The notes under the pieces were generated by a model that had not been told where the DNA came from, ran no database searches, and saw only the letters and a list, made by a program, of their open reading frames with translations. Source: Nitrososphaeraceae archaeon (lineage in GTDB: Archaea > Thermoproteota > Nitrososphaeria > Nitrososphaerales > Nitrososphaeraceae). From it: a DNA stretch of 18,508 nt. The stretch covers positions 1 to 18,508 of the forward strand of contig JAICQW010000015.1 in assembly GCA_025937665.1 (NCBI GenBank), given 5' to 3'. The translations under genes and the position numbers were made by a program. This document shows, piece by piece, positions 6,660-14,088 of this stretch (position 1 is its first letter; every line of letters begins with the position of its first letter).

Positions 6660-6968
6660 ATGAGTTCATGTAGGTTAATAAAGTCTTTTGAGCCTATATT
6701 GGATATGAGGTTTACAGACATATTTAGGAAGTGGAGACCGAAAGGAAAGATGTATAGTCTTAGGTGCAATCAATGTGGAAAAGGGTATCTTTCAAGCTTT
6801 GCGCTTGAAGCTCCTGTATGTGGTAGATGTATGCAAAAGATAAAGTCATCAGATTCTACGATTGATTATGACAAAAAATGCATTACGTGTGGAAACCTAG
6901 GTGTTATACACGCAAAATCTCAATGCCACTCATGTTATTTCGGACTCAAGAATAATAGAACTGAATAA
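6660..6968 (+). CDS. double zinc-ribbon protein
   Basis: A 102-residue protein with four CxxC knuckles: CNQC (36/39), CGRC (54/57), CITC (74/77) and CHSC (89/92). This is enough for two tandem zinc ribbons. The first 30 residues are basic and hydrophobic and less well supported; an internal ATG at residue 16 or 31 could be the real start. A TATA-like TTATTTATTAAAC about 25 bp before 6660 favours the long form. It is divergent from the zinc-knuckle operon. Nucleic-acid or protein contact is likely for such ribbons; the partner is unknown. Confidence 0.75.
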   Translation: MSSCRLIKSFEPILDMRFTDIFRKWRPKGKMYSLRCNQCGKGYLSSFALEAPVCGRCMQKIKSSDSTIDYDKKCITCGNLGVIHAKSQCHSCYFGLKNNRTE

Positions 6969-7006
6969 GAATAAAGATGTGCCACAAATTACAAAAATAT
7001 TTGAAA

Positions 7007-7279
7007 CTATCTGGTAATATGTGACTGGGAAACTAGCTTCATTTTTCTACCGAACCAAAGATGGGAGATACCATTGTAGGATTTCATCTGTAGTAACTTC
7101 ATGCCGGTGATTTTTTCTATTTTTGTCAACCCTGACAAGTCAACGCAATAATTCTTCGCCTCAACAACAATAAACTCAAGGTTTTCTTCTCTCACAGTAA
7201 CATGATTATATTTTAGCAAATCACTTGACACAACTGTATGTAGTATCCAATAAACACACTCGTCAATTTCTATTTGCAT
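7007..7279 (-). CDS. hypothetical small globular protein
   Basis: A 90-residue protein not recognised. It is a balanced soluble sequence with alternating hydrophobic strands (LEFIVVEAKNYCVDLSGL, about 34-51) and a helix-like middle. It has two Cys (8 and 45), no zinc motif, no signal peptide and no membrane segment. The composition is protein-like and the opposite strand has no competing frame. No clear TATA box sits at the usual distance. It is convergent with the double zinc ribbon, 38 bp away. Confidence 0.5.
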   Translation of the reverse strand: MQIEIDECVYWILHTVVSSDLLKYNHVTVREENLEFIVVEAKNYCVDLSGLTKIEKITGMKLLQMKSYNGISHLWFGRKMKLVSQSHITR

Positions 7280-7434
7280 ATATTTGTCTAATAAGATACA
7301 ACTTTGATTTCTTTTAAGAAATTAGATAATATCATTTAGAAAAATTAATACTAAAAATCATTTGAAAGAACTAACTAAAAGATTGTATAAAGAAATGACG
7401 AATTTCTAATATGTGTGTCATTAAGTTTACAGAG

Positions 7435-7602
7435 TTATCTTTTTTTTGATCTCTTTTTCATCTTATTCAGTTTCCATAGTATTATTCCTGCTATTGCCCA
7501 AAGAATTGAAGAGAATAGGTAATGGTGGAAAAACCAAGTGATGCCACCTCCCACAGCGAAGGAGGCTCCCAAAATTCCAAGTATCCGTTTTTGTCTTATC
7601 AT
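7435..7602 (-). CDS. 55-residue single/double-span membrane protein
   Basis: A short gene. From the ATG at 7600-7602 it reads MIRQKRILGILGASFAVGGG, then a membrane stretch TWFFHHYLFSSILWAIAGII, then LWKLNKMKKRSKKR and TAA. Hydrophobic residues about 8-42 form one long or two short membrane spans, with strongly basic ends; the C-terminal K/R cluster marks the cytoplasmic side. The neat charge pattern makes chance unlikely. No family recognised. It lies in the otherwise gene-free 7280-7745 gap. Confidence 0.6.
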   Translation of the reverse strand: MIRQKRILGILGASFAVGGGITWFFHHYLFSSILWAIAGIILWKLNKMKKRSKKR

Positions 7603-7716
7603 AATCTATTAGCCTAATTTCAATTCTGTCGTTTCCATAATTATCAGGTTATCTTCTAATTAAAGAATTACTTGAGAATATTCGTCGTTCATCTTCCCGT
7701 CTATTTTATCAAATCC

Positions 7717-7726
7717 TAAATATATC
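7717..7726 (+). promoter_or_regulatory. TATA box for the secreted protein at 7746
   Basis: TAAATATATC is centred about 24 bp before the GTG at 7746. Transcription starting there would be leaderless and supports the non-ATG start. Confidence 0.5.
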
Positions 7727-7745
7727 TATCACAAGTTAAGAATAT

Positions 7746-7967
7746 GTGAGATTTTCCACTTATGGATTGATAATTCCCTTGGCATTCTCTTTTTTATTAG
7801 TAGGAATGCTTAGCGTATTCAGCGCAAGGGCTGATGCCACCTTGCAATTCTTTATCAATAATAATTGCGAGATGGTTTCAGATTACGACGGATATCAGAA
7901 CAAGAACAAATGCATAAACGAAGACTGCAGTCCAGATTTACCAACCAACGGCTCAACAGATAGGTAA
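7746..7967 (+). CDS. small secreted Cys-containing protein, GTG start
   Basis: A 73-residue precursor. Residues 1-30 form a classic signal peptide ending ARADA. The mature about 43 residues carry three Cys (NNCEM, NKCINEDCSP) and a polar, Asn/Asp-rich sequence. The start must be GTG at 7746: the ATG at 7744 meets a stop at once and an in-frame stop lies at 7737-7739. Its Cys spacing (x15, x4) differs from the four-Cys family in this window, so it is a separate or very diverged type. Function unknown. Confidence 0.65.
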   Translation: MRFSTYGLIIPLAFSFLLVGMLSVFSARADATLQFFINNNCEMVSDYDGYQNKNKCINEDCSPDLPTNGSTDR

Positions 7968-8018
7968 GCTAGATTTGACTCAATAGACAAAATAATTTAG
8001 CTAGAAATAGAGATTAAG

Positions 8019-8237
8019 TTAGTCTGTTTCCTTGCAAGAGGCCGAAATCTCATGTTCTTTTGCATTCTCCTCGCATTTTTCCTTATCTACGCTACAAATC
8101 TTAACACTAACACCATTCTTCCCCTCACCGGCTGCACAATACGGGGGGTCCTCGGCGTGTACTATCATCATATTCACATGAATAGTAGATATTGTAATGA
8201 GTGCAAATATCGAAATTATTGATAAAACACTCCTCAT
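8019..8237 (-). CDS. small secreted four-cysteine protein, family member B
   Basis: A 72-residue precursor. Residues 1-28 are the signal peptide (ending MIVHA). The mature 44 residues contain Cys34, Cys48, Cys55 and Cys68. The spacing C-x13-C-x6-C-x12-C, with Lys at +5 and His at +7 from the third Cys, groups it with the proteins at 3098-3298 and 16191-16409. The mature part is rich in Glu and Lys. It lies 51 bp from the convergent secreted protein ending at 7967. A TATA box at 8261-8267 predicts a leaderless mRNA. Likely exported with two disulfides; role unknown. Confidence 0.75.
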   Translation of the reverse strand: MRSVLSIISIFALITISTIHVNMMIVHAEDPPYCAAGEGKNGVSVKICSVDKEKCEENAKEHEISASCKETD

Positions 8238-8260
8238 GGCTTATTGTAGTTATATCACGG

Positions 8261-8267
8261 TATTTAA
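8261..8267 (-). promoter_or_regulatory. TATA box for family member B
   Basis: TTAAATA on the - strand, centred about 27 bp before the ATG at 8237. Confidence 0.5.
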
Positions 8268-8464
8268 GCCAAACTCCATTTAAGTAGCATACTCAAGTTG
8301 TTGAGTGTCCGCAACTAAAAGTGACTTTACCTGGAATTTTGAATATGTAAACGAAGAGTGTTTGTTGGCGCCATAGCTCCCTAAATGCAGCTGTCTGGTG
8401 CAGCTACACTCTAACCAGATTGAGTCATCCTTTTTGACCTCACAAAGATGAGAATGAATATTTT

Positions 8465-8544
8465 AGTGTATGTGTGGCATGATTGAAGCATATCAGAATT
8501 CGCTAGTGTATGTGTGGCATGATTGAAGCATATCAGAATTCGCT
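8465..8544. repeat. perfect 40-bp tandem direct repeat, two copies
   Basis: Two identical 40-bp units, 8465-8504 and 8505-8544, each starting AGTGTATGTGTGGCATGATT and ending GAATTCGCT. A weaker third relative may lie at about 8610-8630 (GGTGTGACTGATTTGAAGCA). Identity between copies implies a recent duplication or active upkeep. Confidence 0.9.
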
Positions 8545-9169
8545 TGTATGTTCCCACATGGGCTGTAAATATCTCATTAATGGTATTAAATTTAATGCCC
8601 CATATGTTGTGGTGTGACTGATTTGAAGCAGAGTGGAAACGGAGGGGTTCCAATCATTAGTAAGATTCTTACATAAACATCGTTCCTATAACCTACTTTT
8701 AGCGTCCCACCAATAGTGGTAATAGTATAAACAATTATTAGATTTACATCCTTTGTTGCTTCTATTAGAACAGATATGCCAACAACAATACTACACGAGA
8801 CATTGTGACAACTGTTACTCTGCATGTAAACTAGTTTGTAAATAACCCCTCCCCCTATATTGGTGATCTAAGAGTTTTATAATCCGCCATCCAATGAACT
8901 GTCGAACAAAAGAAACTGGTGGGCAAAGGTTGTTTTTTATTATGCAATCAACCCAATTCCTCCCATCAGTTTTCTTTTCCACATTGACCTTCCTTCGATC
9001 CTCTAGGTAAAAATTCAAGCCCTAGTGGACATAGCCTGGGAATCTCAATGGACGAACATTGAATCTACTAAAAATCACTTCTAGTGAATAATTATATTAT
9101 TTACTTGTTTATGGAGAGGCAATCCACCATGGCAAAAGTTCTTTTAACTATATTGCTACTACTATAATA

Positions 9170-9454
9170 TTGGTAAAAAGATTAACAATAACAATTATTC
9201 TAGCAGTCATATTTGCGGGGCTAGGACATATCTATCTAGGATATAAGAAAAGGGGAATAATAATTCTAGTGGTACGTGTCGTAATATGGGTTGCTGTAAT
9301 TTGGCTGGTTCCATTTCCTATCGATTGGGCAGTTGGACCAATTATCGGCGGTGGATTTTGGATTTGGCAATTGATAGACGTAGTCAGATTGTTTAATAAA
9401 AATAAAACTATAAATATGCATGGCCAAACACAAGTTGAACTTAAAAAAGATTAA
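9170..9454 (+). CDS. TM2-domain-like small membrane protein, TTG start
   Basis: A 94-residue protein. AGLGHIYLGYKKRGI (about 16-30) is the GxGHxYLGxxxRG signature of TM2-type small membrane proteins. It is followed by a second span (about 31-47), then IGGGFWIWQLIDVVRL (about 59-74) with the expected WQLID at the end of the last helix. The C-terminal about 20 residues are polar. The start is TTG at 9170: no ATG is in frame, and the charged-then-hydrophobic N-terminus begins there. A 12-codon open frame (9129-9167) ends two bases before it and could couple translation. Function of this family is unsettled. Confidence 0.75.
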   Translation: MVKRLTITIILAVIFAGLGHIYLGYKKRGIIILVVRVVIWVAVIWLVPFPIDWAVGPIIGGGFWIWQLIDVVRLFNKNKTINMHGQTQVELKKD

Positions 9455-9463
9455 CTTATAAAG

Positions 9464-9486
9464 TGTTATTCTTTTTTAGAATAACA
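9464..9486 (+). terminator. hairpin after the TM2-like gene
   Basis: A perfect 9-bp stem, TGTTATTCT and AGAATAACA, around a five-T loop, starting 10 bp after the stop at 9454. Position and shape suggest a transcription or mRNA end. Confidence 0.55.
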
Positions 9487-9700
9487 TTAGAATTATAAAA
9501 AGAATAAGTAATTCTAAATTTTGATCCTAGAAATAATCATCAAATTACAAGATAAATAATGAATTTGATACTTAACTTAATACTATTTCTACTCAAAATA
9601 TCAATTACACAACGACAATCACGATAATTTATTATCATCTTTCAAATGAAAACCATCTGAATGTTTTTAAGCGATGTTCCCCTAACAGTCATTGTTTATT

Positions 9701-9883
9701 ATGAGAAGAGGCGTAGAAGTTATGTCAAAGTCAACATCTGCCAAGAACGGGCATGAGAGGATCGTTACAGATAGAGAAAATTCAAGACACTTGGAATATT
9801 TCAATAATGGTCAGTGGCGTCATAGTGAAAAATGTAGAGAATTTACAAATAAGGACTGCAAAATAAAGAGACCTAACAGTTGA
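9701..9883 (+). CDS. small hypothetical protein, possible zinc site
   Basis: Taken from the ATG at 9701 it is 60 residues (MRRGVEVMSKSTS...). An ATG at 9722 is an alternative, and a TTG at 9692 is less likely. It is basic and polar, with an aromatic core HLEYFNNGQWRHSEKC then REFTNKDCKI in the second half; two Cys and two nearby His could bind a metal. A TATA-like TTTTTAAG at 9664-9671 about 30 bp upstream gives a very short leader. Not recognised. Confidence 0.45.
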   Translation: MRRGVEVMSKSTSAKNGHERIVTDRENSRHLEYFNNGQWRHSEKCREFTNKDCKIKRPNS

Positions 9884-10213
9884 TAGTGTTTATCATAAAT
9901 ATTCCTAATCAAAAATTACCGAGTTTCCAAAACTAGTTCATAAGACGTATAAACCAATAACAATAACACCGAACGTAACCCTAAATGAGTGATTACGGCT
10001 CGAAACAGATTATGTGGTCTATCACAATTTCTAAAGACTCTATTTAAAGATTTGACAGGTAGATATAAGCTCCATACGTCCAAGAGAGCCTTCAACGATA
10101 GTAACCTTTCACTTAAGGCATTGTGGTAATTATACAGAATTAATGGATTTGCGTTAGCTTACTAGTGTTTAGATAAATTCTATTGGGCAGAAATAAATTG
10201 GAAGAGTAAGAGT
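9884..10213. other. intergenic, nothing recognised
   Basis: 330 bp between converging genes with no supported gene, repeat or strong hairpin. Confidence 0.4.
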
Positions 10214-10474
10214 TTATACTCCTATCTCTCTTGCTAGTTTTACAAGTTTTTTACCGTCTTCTGTAAGGTTATTGAATACTTTGTTTTTAACGCTCTTTCG
10301 GGCCACAAGTCCACGCTTTTGAGCCTTAAGTAGCTGTTTATGTCCATATCCATAGGCACCCAACTTGGTTAGCAGTTCTCTAGTCGGATACCCTTTTCCA
10401 GTACCTAATGTCTTCAACAACCTCACTAGAGACTTTTCCTCGACGAGTATTTTTAATAATTTTGCTTCTTTCAT
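10214..10474 (-). CDS. winged-helix DNA-binding protein
   Basis: An 86-residue basic protein. Helices at about 1-22 and 31-39 (TRELLTKLGAYGYGHKQLLKAQKRG holds the helix-turn-helix, about 31-55) are followed by a wing (LVARKSVKNKVFNNLTEDG) and a final helix ending KLAREIGV. This is the compact winged-helix fold of small archaeal regulators. Its promoter is overlaid by 18-bp direct repeats (10491-10540) that include the TATA box, so self-repression is likely. The ATG at 10474 sits about 27 bp from that TATA box, giving a leaderless mRNA. Targets elsewhere are unknown. Confidence 0.8.
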   Translation of the reverse strand: MKEAKLLKILVEEKSLVRLLKTLGTGKGYPTRELLTKLGAYGYGHKQLLKAQKRGLVARKSVKNKVFNNLTEDGKKLVKLAREIGV

Positions 10475-10490
10475 CGCATATTACTATATA

Positions 10491-10540
10491 TTACTAATTA
10501 TATAACAGTTACTAATTATATTACAGTTACTCATTATTAG
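10491..10540 (-). promoter_or_regulatory. 18-bp iterated operator overlapping a TATA box
   Basis: Two nearly identical 18-bp units, TTACTAATTATATAACAG (10491-10508) and TTACTAATTATATTACAG (10509-10526), then a partial third (10527-10540). A TTACTATATA stretch precedes them. Read on the - strand, TTATATAAT (10497-10505) within the unit is the TATA box of the winged-helix gene. Repeats in phase over the core promoter are what an autoregulated archaeal repressor site would look like. Confidence 0.65.
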
Positions 10541-10633
10541 ATACAAATATCTTTTGAAATACCTCTGAAATGATGCTCTGAAAGAGATTTAATTTATTTT
10601 CAATAACATTCTGTAATAAAAAAATACATTACC

Positions 10634-11050
10634 TTAACCATTCATAGCCAACACTTTTGAATTCGTTGGCTTCGGGGTGAATTCACCTTCCAAAATACAG
10701 ATCAATCCGTTCATCCAATTTAGGTTATCGGAGTTGGTAAAATAGGTTCGAAGAACGACAAATTTATTATTTTTGCTCATATCACGACCTTTAAATGACA
10801 ATTCAAGTCCATCACTCGTAGTAAAAATTCCTTCCCAATGCGATATTGTGACACCATTTTTACTTTGAACCGAAGTACCTGACCCTACATTCTTCCCATC
10901 AGGAAACCCATTATAACCTTGAAGCTCACCAACCCACTCTGCTTCTATTTCAATTGATTTTGAATTTCTGAAATAATTTTCATTCGAGTGGGTCTATCGA
11001 TCTCCTCAAACAGTTTTCTTCCACCTATTGTAACCATCGTAATTCGTCAT
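10634..11050 (-). pseudogene. decayed small beta-rich protein gene (two in-frame stops)
   Basis: 139 codons in one frame from the ATG at 11050 to TAA at 10634, interrupted by TGA (11006-11008) and TAG (10994-10996). After the stops it reads as a convincing protein: IEIEAEWVGELQGYNGFPDG, GTSVQSKNGVTISHWEGIFT, LELSFKGRDMSKNNK, FVVLRTYFTNSDNLNWMNGL, LEGEFTP. The alternating strands look like a small beta-barrel (DUF3224- or lipocalin-like at a guess). No start codon in this frame lies between the last stop and the conserved-looking part. It could instead be a shorter gene using a non-standard start, but decay is simpler. Confidence 0.6.
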
Positions 11051-11418
11051 TATATTATCTGTTACTACTACGATATATTTCAAACTCAAATTGCGGCTCA
11101 AAATATGGAACTAATCATTGGTTATATACAAAATGGTATTTCTGGTTTGTTGTCTTTTTGAATAGTATTTCATATGGTAATTTAGAATAGGGTGATAACA
11201 TTGTGTGAGCATACGTACTTTTGTTATTTCTATCGATAGATTAACATCTCGATAGGAAATGAATATCCTATCATTCTGTGTTTGTCAATTTGATAGTTAA
11301 TTAAGATACCTTAACAGAATTAAGCAAATATCTTATAGATTAGACCCTATTGTAAAAATGAGTGTCCACGAAAATGAAATAATCAATAAAGTTTCCTGTT
11401 GGTAGATACACTTCAATA
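11051..11418. other. intergenic with a perfect hairpin at 11251-11272
   Basis: No gene seen. GATAGGA (11251-11257) and TCCTATC (11266-11272) form a perfect 7-bp stem with an 8-nt loop. The palindrome CTATCGATAG lies just upstream at 11230-11239. This may be a leftover promoter or terminator of the pseudogenes on either side. Confidence 0.4.
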
Positions 11419-11899
11419 ATGTCACTTGGCATCTTGGTCCTGTCTTTAATATCAATATCGATACCTGGATCCGCACAACAATCGAATTTCGTCGCCAGCT
11501 TATCGGGCCAAACTCTCTCCCATCAGTCAACACTGCAGCTACTGGTACGGCTAAATTTAACATGGACCTTGATGGAAATATGGTCTACAGATAGACGCGA
11601 ATAAACTAAAGGGGTTTATCGGCGCCCATATCAGCCTGAAGAATGGAACTGATTTAGCACAGGTATTCAATTCATACCTAGAGGTTAATGGGAAGTCTGA
11701 GATTCCTACTGGTGAGTGAACGGACAATTATCCAGGGGGAGTCATTACATCAACAGATCTTAGTGGGCCACTCATCGGGGAGACAATTAGTGATTTAATG
11801 AATTTAATGAAAAAGGATTCAGTTTACGTTGTAGTTCGCACCCAGGCTCATGAGAATGGAGAAATGCAAGGAATCGTAACACCTTCAAACCCTGGCTAA
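11419..11899 (+). pseudogene. decayed secreted CHRD-domain protein gene
   Basis: From the ATG at 11419 the first frame gives a signal peptide (MSLGILVLSLISISIPGSAQ) and the CHRD opening FVASLSGQT. The sequence then continues in a second frame (VNTAATGTAKFNMDLDGNMVY) and a third (ANKLKGFIGAHISLKNGTDLA). An in-frame TGA lies at 11717-11719. The CHRD ending follows: GGVITSTDLSGPLIGETIS, LMNLMKKDSVYVVVRTQAH, ENGEMQGIVTPSNPG and TAA. GAHI, the LSGPL...LM run and GEMQG are family hallmarks. Two frame shifts, each equal to one lost base, plus one stop mean it is no longer functional as read. The intact form would be about 160 residues, exported. Confidence 0.85.
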
Positions 11900-11906
11900 T
11901 GCACAA

Positions 11907-11930
11907 TCATCTGCTTTTTCTGGCAGATGA
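11907..11930 (+). terminator. hairpin after the CHRD pseudogene
   Basis: TCATCTGC and GCAGATGA form a perfect 8-bp stem with loop TTTTTCTG, starting 8 bp after the pseudogene stop. The terminator-like structure has survived the decay of its gene. Confidence 0.55.
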
Positions 11931-12174
11931 CGGACACAATAAATTGAAGCATAATCCAAATTTTGCTCTAGCATCAATTCATCCACCAAATTTTAACTAG
12001 AAAATATGTTCTAAAACATAATCAGAGCCAAACAAGAGTTCAAAGTTAATATGAAACACTAAATCGAAATTATTTTGAATACTTAATTTCCACTAGGGCG
12101 CATAGACTAGTCTTTCAAATGAATCCGGATATAGTTTCTAAATTTAGTATTAAATTAAAGGAGAATTGGTATAT

Positions 12175-12594
12175 TTAATACCGGTTTTCCCCTAATCCGC
12201 AGGACATGATCTCATATCCGACCAAACCATCCTTTCCATTGCCATCATCTTGCGATGTTTCCAGACATTCCTTCTGTTCCTCATAACTAAGTTCATATGC
12301 TGGTGAGCTCTTGAACTTTTCCCAATCTACTGCATCGCGGTTTGTGCATTCCTCATGGTCAATGCACTTCGTCAGCTCGCATAGTGAGCCATGATATGCC
12401 AGCAATTCAAATTCCTTAAAGGATGGATTATTAGGTTCGTGATTCTTTGGATCCCAATCCATATCGGTGAAAGTATCTGCGCATTCAACTTCTTTTGCGA
12501 AAGAATAGTGCGTTGAGAACAATACCGTAAATACCATTGTTGTGACTAACACAACCATACTTTGCTTAAACACAAATCTTTTGAGAATCTGCAC
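12175..12594 (-). CDS. secreted Cys-rich protein, function unknown
   Basis: A 139-residue precursor, started by GTG at 12594 (basic QILKRFVFKQS then hydrophobic); an ATG at residue 13 is the alternative. The signal peptide runs to about 34 (THYSFA). The mature part has six Cys in the order VECAD, SLCEL, TKCID, EECTN, KECLE, MSCGL, an even number compatible with three disulfides. It is acidic, with Trp/Asp/Pro-rich MDWDPKNHEPNNPS near its start. Not recognised. It stands alone on the - strand inside the decay zone, yet its own frame is intact. Confidence 0.75.
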   Translation of the reverse strand: MQILKRFVFKQSMVVLVTTMVFTVLFSTHYSFAKEVECADTFTDMDWDPKNHEPNNPSFKEFELLAYHGSLCELTKCIDHEECTNRDAVDWEKFKSSPAYELSYEEQKECLETSQDDGNGKDGLVGYEIMSCGLGENRY

Positions 12595-12973
12595 TTAATA
12601 AATCTTATTTCCCGGAGTTAGATATCTTACAATAGAAATATCCTTTTCAAGATCAGAGGTTAAGGGCGAATTAAGAGCATTTGTTAGAATTTCTTAACCG
12701 CCCAACATTATTGAAACAGAATTCTAAGAATATTTGGATTTGAATGTAAGATTCGTTACTTCAGTAGATATAATTCATGTAATATCCTTCCAGAATAGGT
12801 TTAATTTTTATTTTTATTTTCAGTCCTTTCCAAGTATCAATATGCCTCCAACCATTACTTGAGTTAGGAGCAGTTGACCTGTAGGAGTGTCAACCGCTAG
12901 AACTTAATGCGTAAACAAGCGAATTCAAATCCTTCCATGTTTTACGAGTCTAAATTCAGTTGCCTTTAAAATA
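12595..12973. other. intergenic with hairpin 12869-12898
   Basis: No gene. AGC-A-GTTGAC (12869-12878) pairs with GTCAAC-C-GCT (12889-12898) over nine positions with one mismatch and a 10-nt loop. GGTTAAG and CTTAACC, 28 bp apart near 12660-12705, are a second inverted repeat. The first could be a small RNA element or terminator. Confidence 0.4.
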
Positions 12974-13306
12974 CTATTTTTTAAATCTATGCTCCCTCAT
13001 AAATTCGTCCAAACACTCATTGCAAAGTCTAAAACCTTCTCTCTCAAAAACAATTTCCCTTTCCTCATTGCAGGAATTACATCTCGAATATTTGTTTCCT
13101 GCTCCAAATCCACTATCCTTGGCGATCTTAGAAGCGTCCACACTATAAAGATGTTTTACCGTACTTTTAAAGAGATTGTTTGATATTTTCTTTAGAGGAT
13201 TTATTGATGAAAGTTTCCTCCTTTGTCGTAAAATGACTAATAGACCTGCTAGAATGAGAACTTTCGAGGTGATCATTATAGTGTATAGGACTACTGTATC
13301 TGTCAA
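12974..13306 (-). CDS. membrane-anchored zinc-ribbon protein
   Basis: As given it is 110 residues from a TTG at 13306; the ATG at 13276 (residue 11) is a good alternative start. Residues about 5-27 are a membrane span, followed by a basic stop-transfer (LRQRRK), so the rest is cytoplasmic. A linker of about 40 residues leads to a zinc ribbon: CNSC (76/79) and CNEC (95/98), with FEREGFRLC between. The tail is charged. The design is a membrane tether with a small zinc module. Function unknown; it stands alone. Confidence 0.7.
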   Translation of the reverse strand: MTDTVVLYTIMITSKVLILAGLLVILRQRRKLSSINPLKKISNNLFKSTVKHLYSVDASKIAKDSGFGAGNKYSRCNSCNEEREIVFEREGFRLCNECLDEFMREHRFKK

Positions 13307-13374
13307 ATCATATCAATTTGGAGTAACAAAGTAAATAGTTTGAAATGATGTAAAATTTAAATAAAAATAAAGTC

Positions 13375-13542
13375 CTATTTGTTATACAGAATAGGATTAG
13401 CAAAATCAAAGTTGTGTAAGCCAGTTCTTATGGTCGTGTCTGTACATGGAATATTACTTTCCATAAAACTTGACCACATAACATCACATGTTCTGCACTT
13501 AAATTCTCCAGGTGCGACATCTGGTTTTATTGTTCTACGCAT
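13375..13542 (-). CDS. 55-residue zinc-binding mini-protein
   Basis: A short gene. From the ATG at 13540-13542 it reads MRRTIKPDVAPGEFKCRTCD, then VMWSSFMESNIPCTDTTIRT, then GLHNFDFANPILYNK and stop. Cys16, Cys19 and Cys33, possibly with His43, would form one zinc site; a fourth Cys is absent. GATATAAG on the - strand (13562-13569), about 24 bp upstream, is a well-placed TATA box and supports the start. The opposite strand has an open frame here with no protein character. Confidence 0.6.
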   Translation of the reverse strand: MRRTIKPDVAPGEFKCRTCDVMWSSFMESNIPCTDTTIRTGLHNFDFANPILYNK

Positions 13543-13698
13543 ATTATCATTATGTGTCCGACTTATATCAATGCTTGCTTATCCAGGGATCTTAGTTTCC
13601 AGATTAAAGAATCAATTTAACAACGTGTGTATAGGATGTTGATGCAACAATTGTACCAGTTTATCAACTCGTCTAATTGGTTCTCGGGTTGAATAATT

Positions 13699-14086
13699 AT
13701 GGTAACAACACAAAACACATATACAATAATGATTCTCGATGACGAAGAGGATATCCTTACTCTCTACAGCGATACCTTTCTAACATGGGTCACAGGATAC
13801 AAAGTACATATGTCAACGCGGATTGTATATTACAAGATATTGGTATCGAGCCTCCAGACATTTACATAGATTATAGACTACCCGGTAACACGAACGGAGT
13901 GGAGGTCGCAATAGAAATTTTAAAGAAATTTCCTTTAGCATGTATAATCTTCATTACCGCATTTGAAATGTTAAAAAAGAATTATCAAAACAGGACATAT
14001 TTTGCGACAAGAAAATAGACGGTTTAATCAAACCTATCAAATTAAACCGTATTCAAAATTCTTTATTAAGTGTCCTAAACAAATAA
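13699..14086 (+). pseudogene. decayed single-domain response regulator (receiver)
   Basis: Starting at the ATG 13699-13701, the first frame has TIMILDDEEDILTLYSDTF, the acidic pocket of a receiver domain. A second frame gives ADCILQDIGIEPPDIYIDYR with LPGNTNGVE, which holds the phospho-acceptor Asp, then CIIFITAFEMLKK with the Thr switch residue. A third frame closes with LSKQDIFCDKKIDGLIKPIK, the conserved Lys-Pro, ending at TAA 14084-14086. All landmarks are present but spread over three frames, each junction equal to one lost base. The restored length is about 129 residues with no output domain. No sensor kinase lies nearby. Confidence 0.85.
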
Positions 14087-14088
14087 TT

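Larger units (their letters stand above)
8238..9169. other. gene-poor intergenic region of about 930 bp
   Basis: No convincing gene. Three open frames on the - strand (8411-8653, 8592-8825, 8815-9018) lack a start context, a signal or a recognisable family and are probably chance. The stretch holds the 40-bp tandem repeat at 8465-8544, a TCTGGT/ACCAGA inverted repeat near 8390-8420, and an imperfect GGGC/GCCC inverted repeat around 8556-8608. It may be remains of a lost gene. Confidence 0.4.

Noticed and set aside
8465..8544. CRISPR array.
   Set aside because: Two abutting 40-bp copies with no spacers and no cas genes.
8815..9018. The frame contains NWVDCIIKNNLCPP, faintly like the DUF1415 start.
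   Set aside because: One short match only, the next expected blocks are missing and no start context is seen; at most a remnant.
12915..12940. Possible tRNA T-loop (TTCAAATCC) on the + strand.
   Set aside because: No paired stem around it and no cloverleaf upstream.
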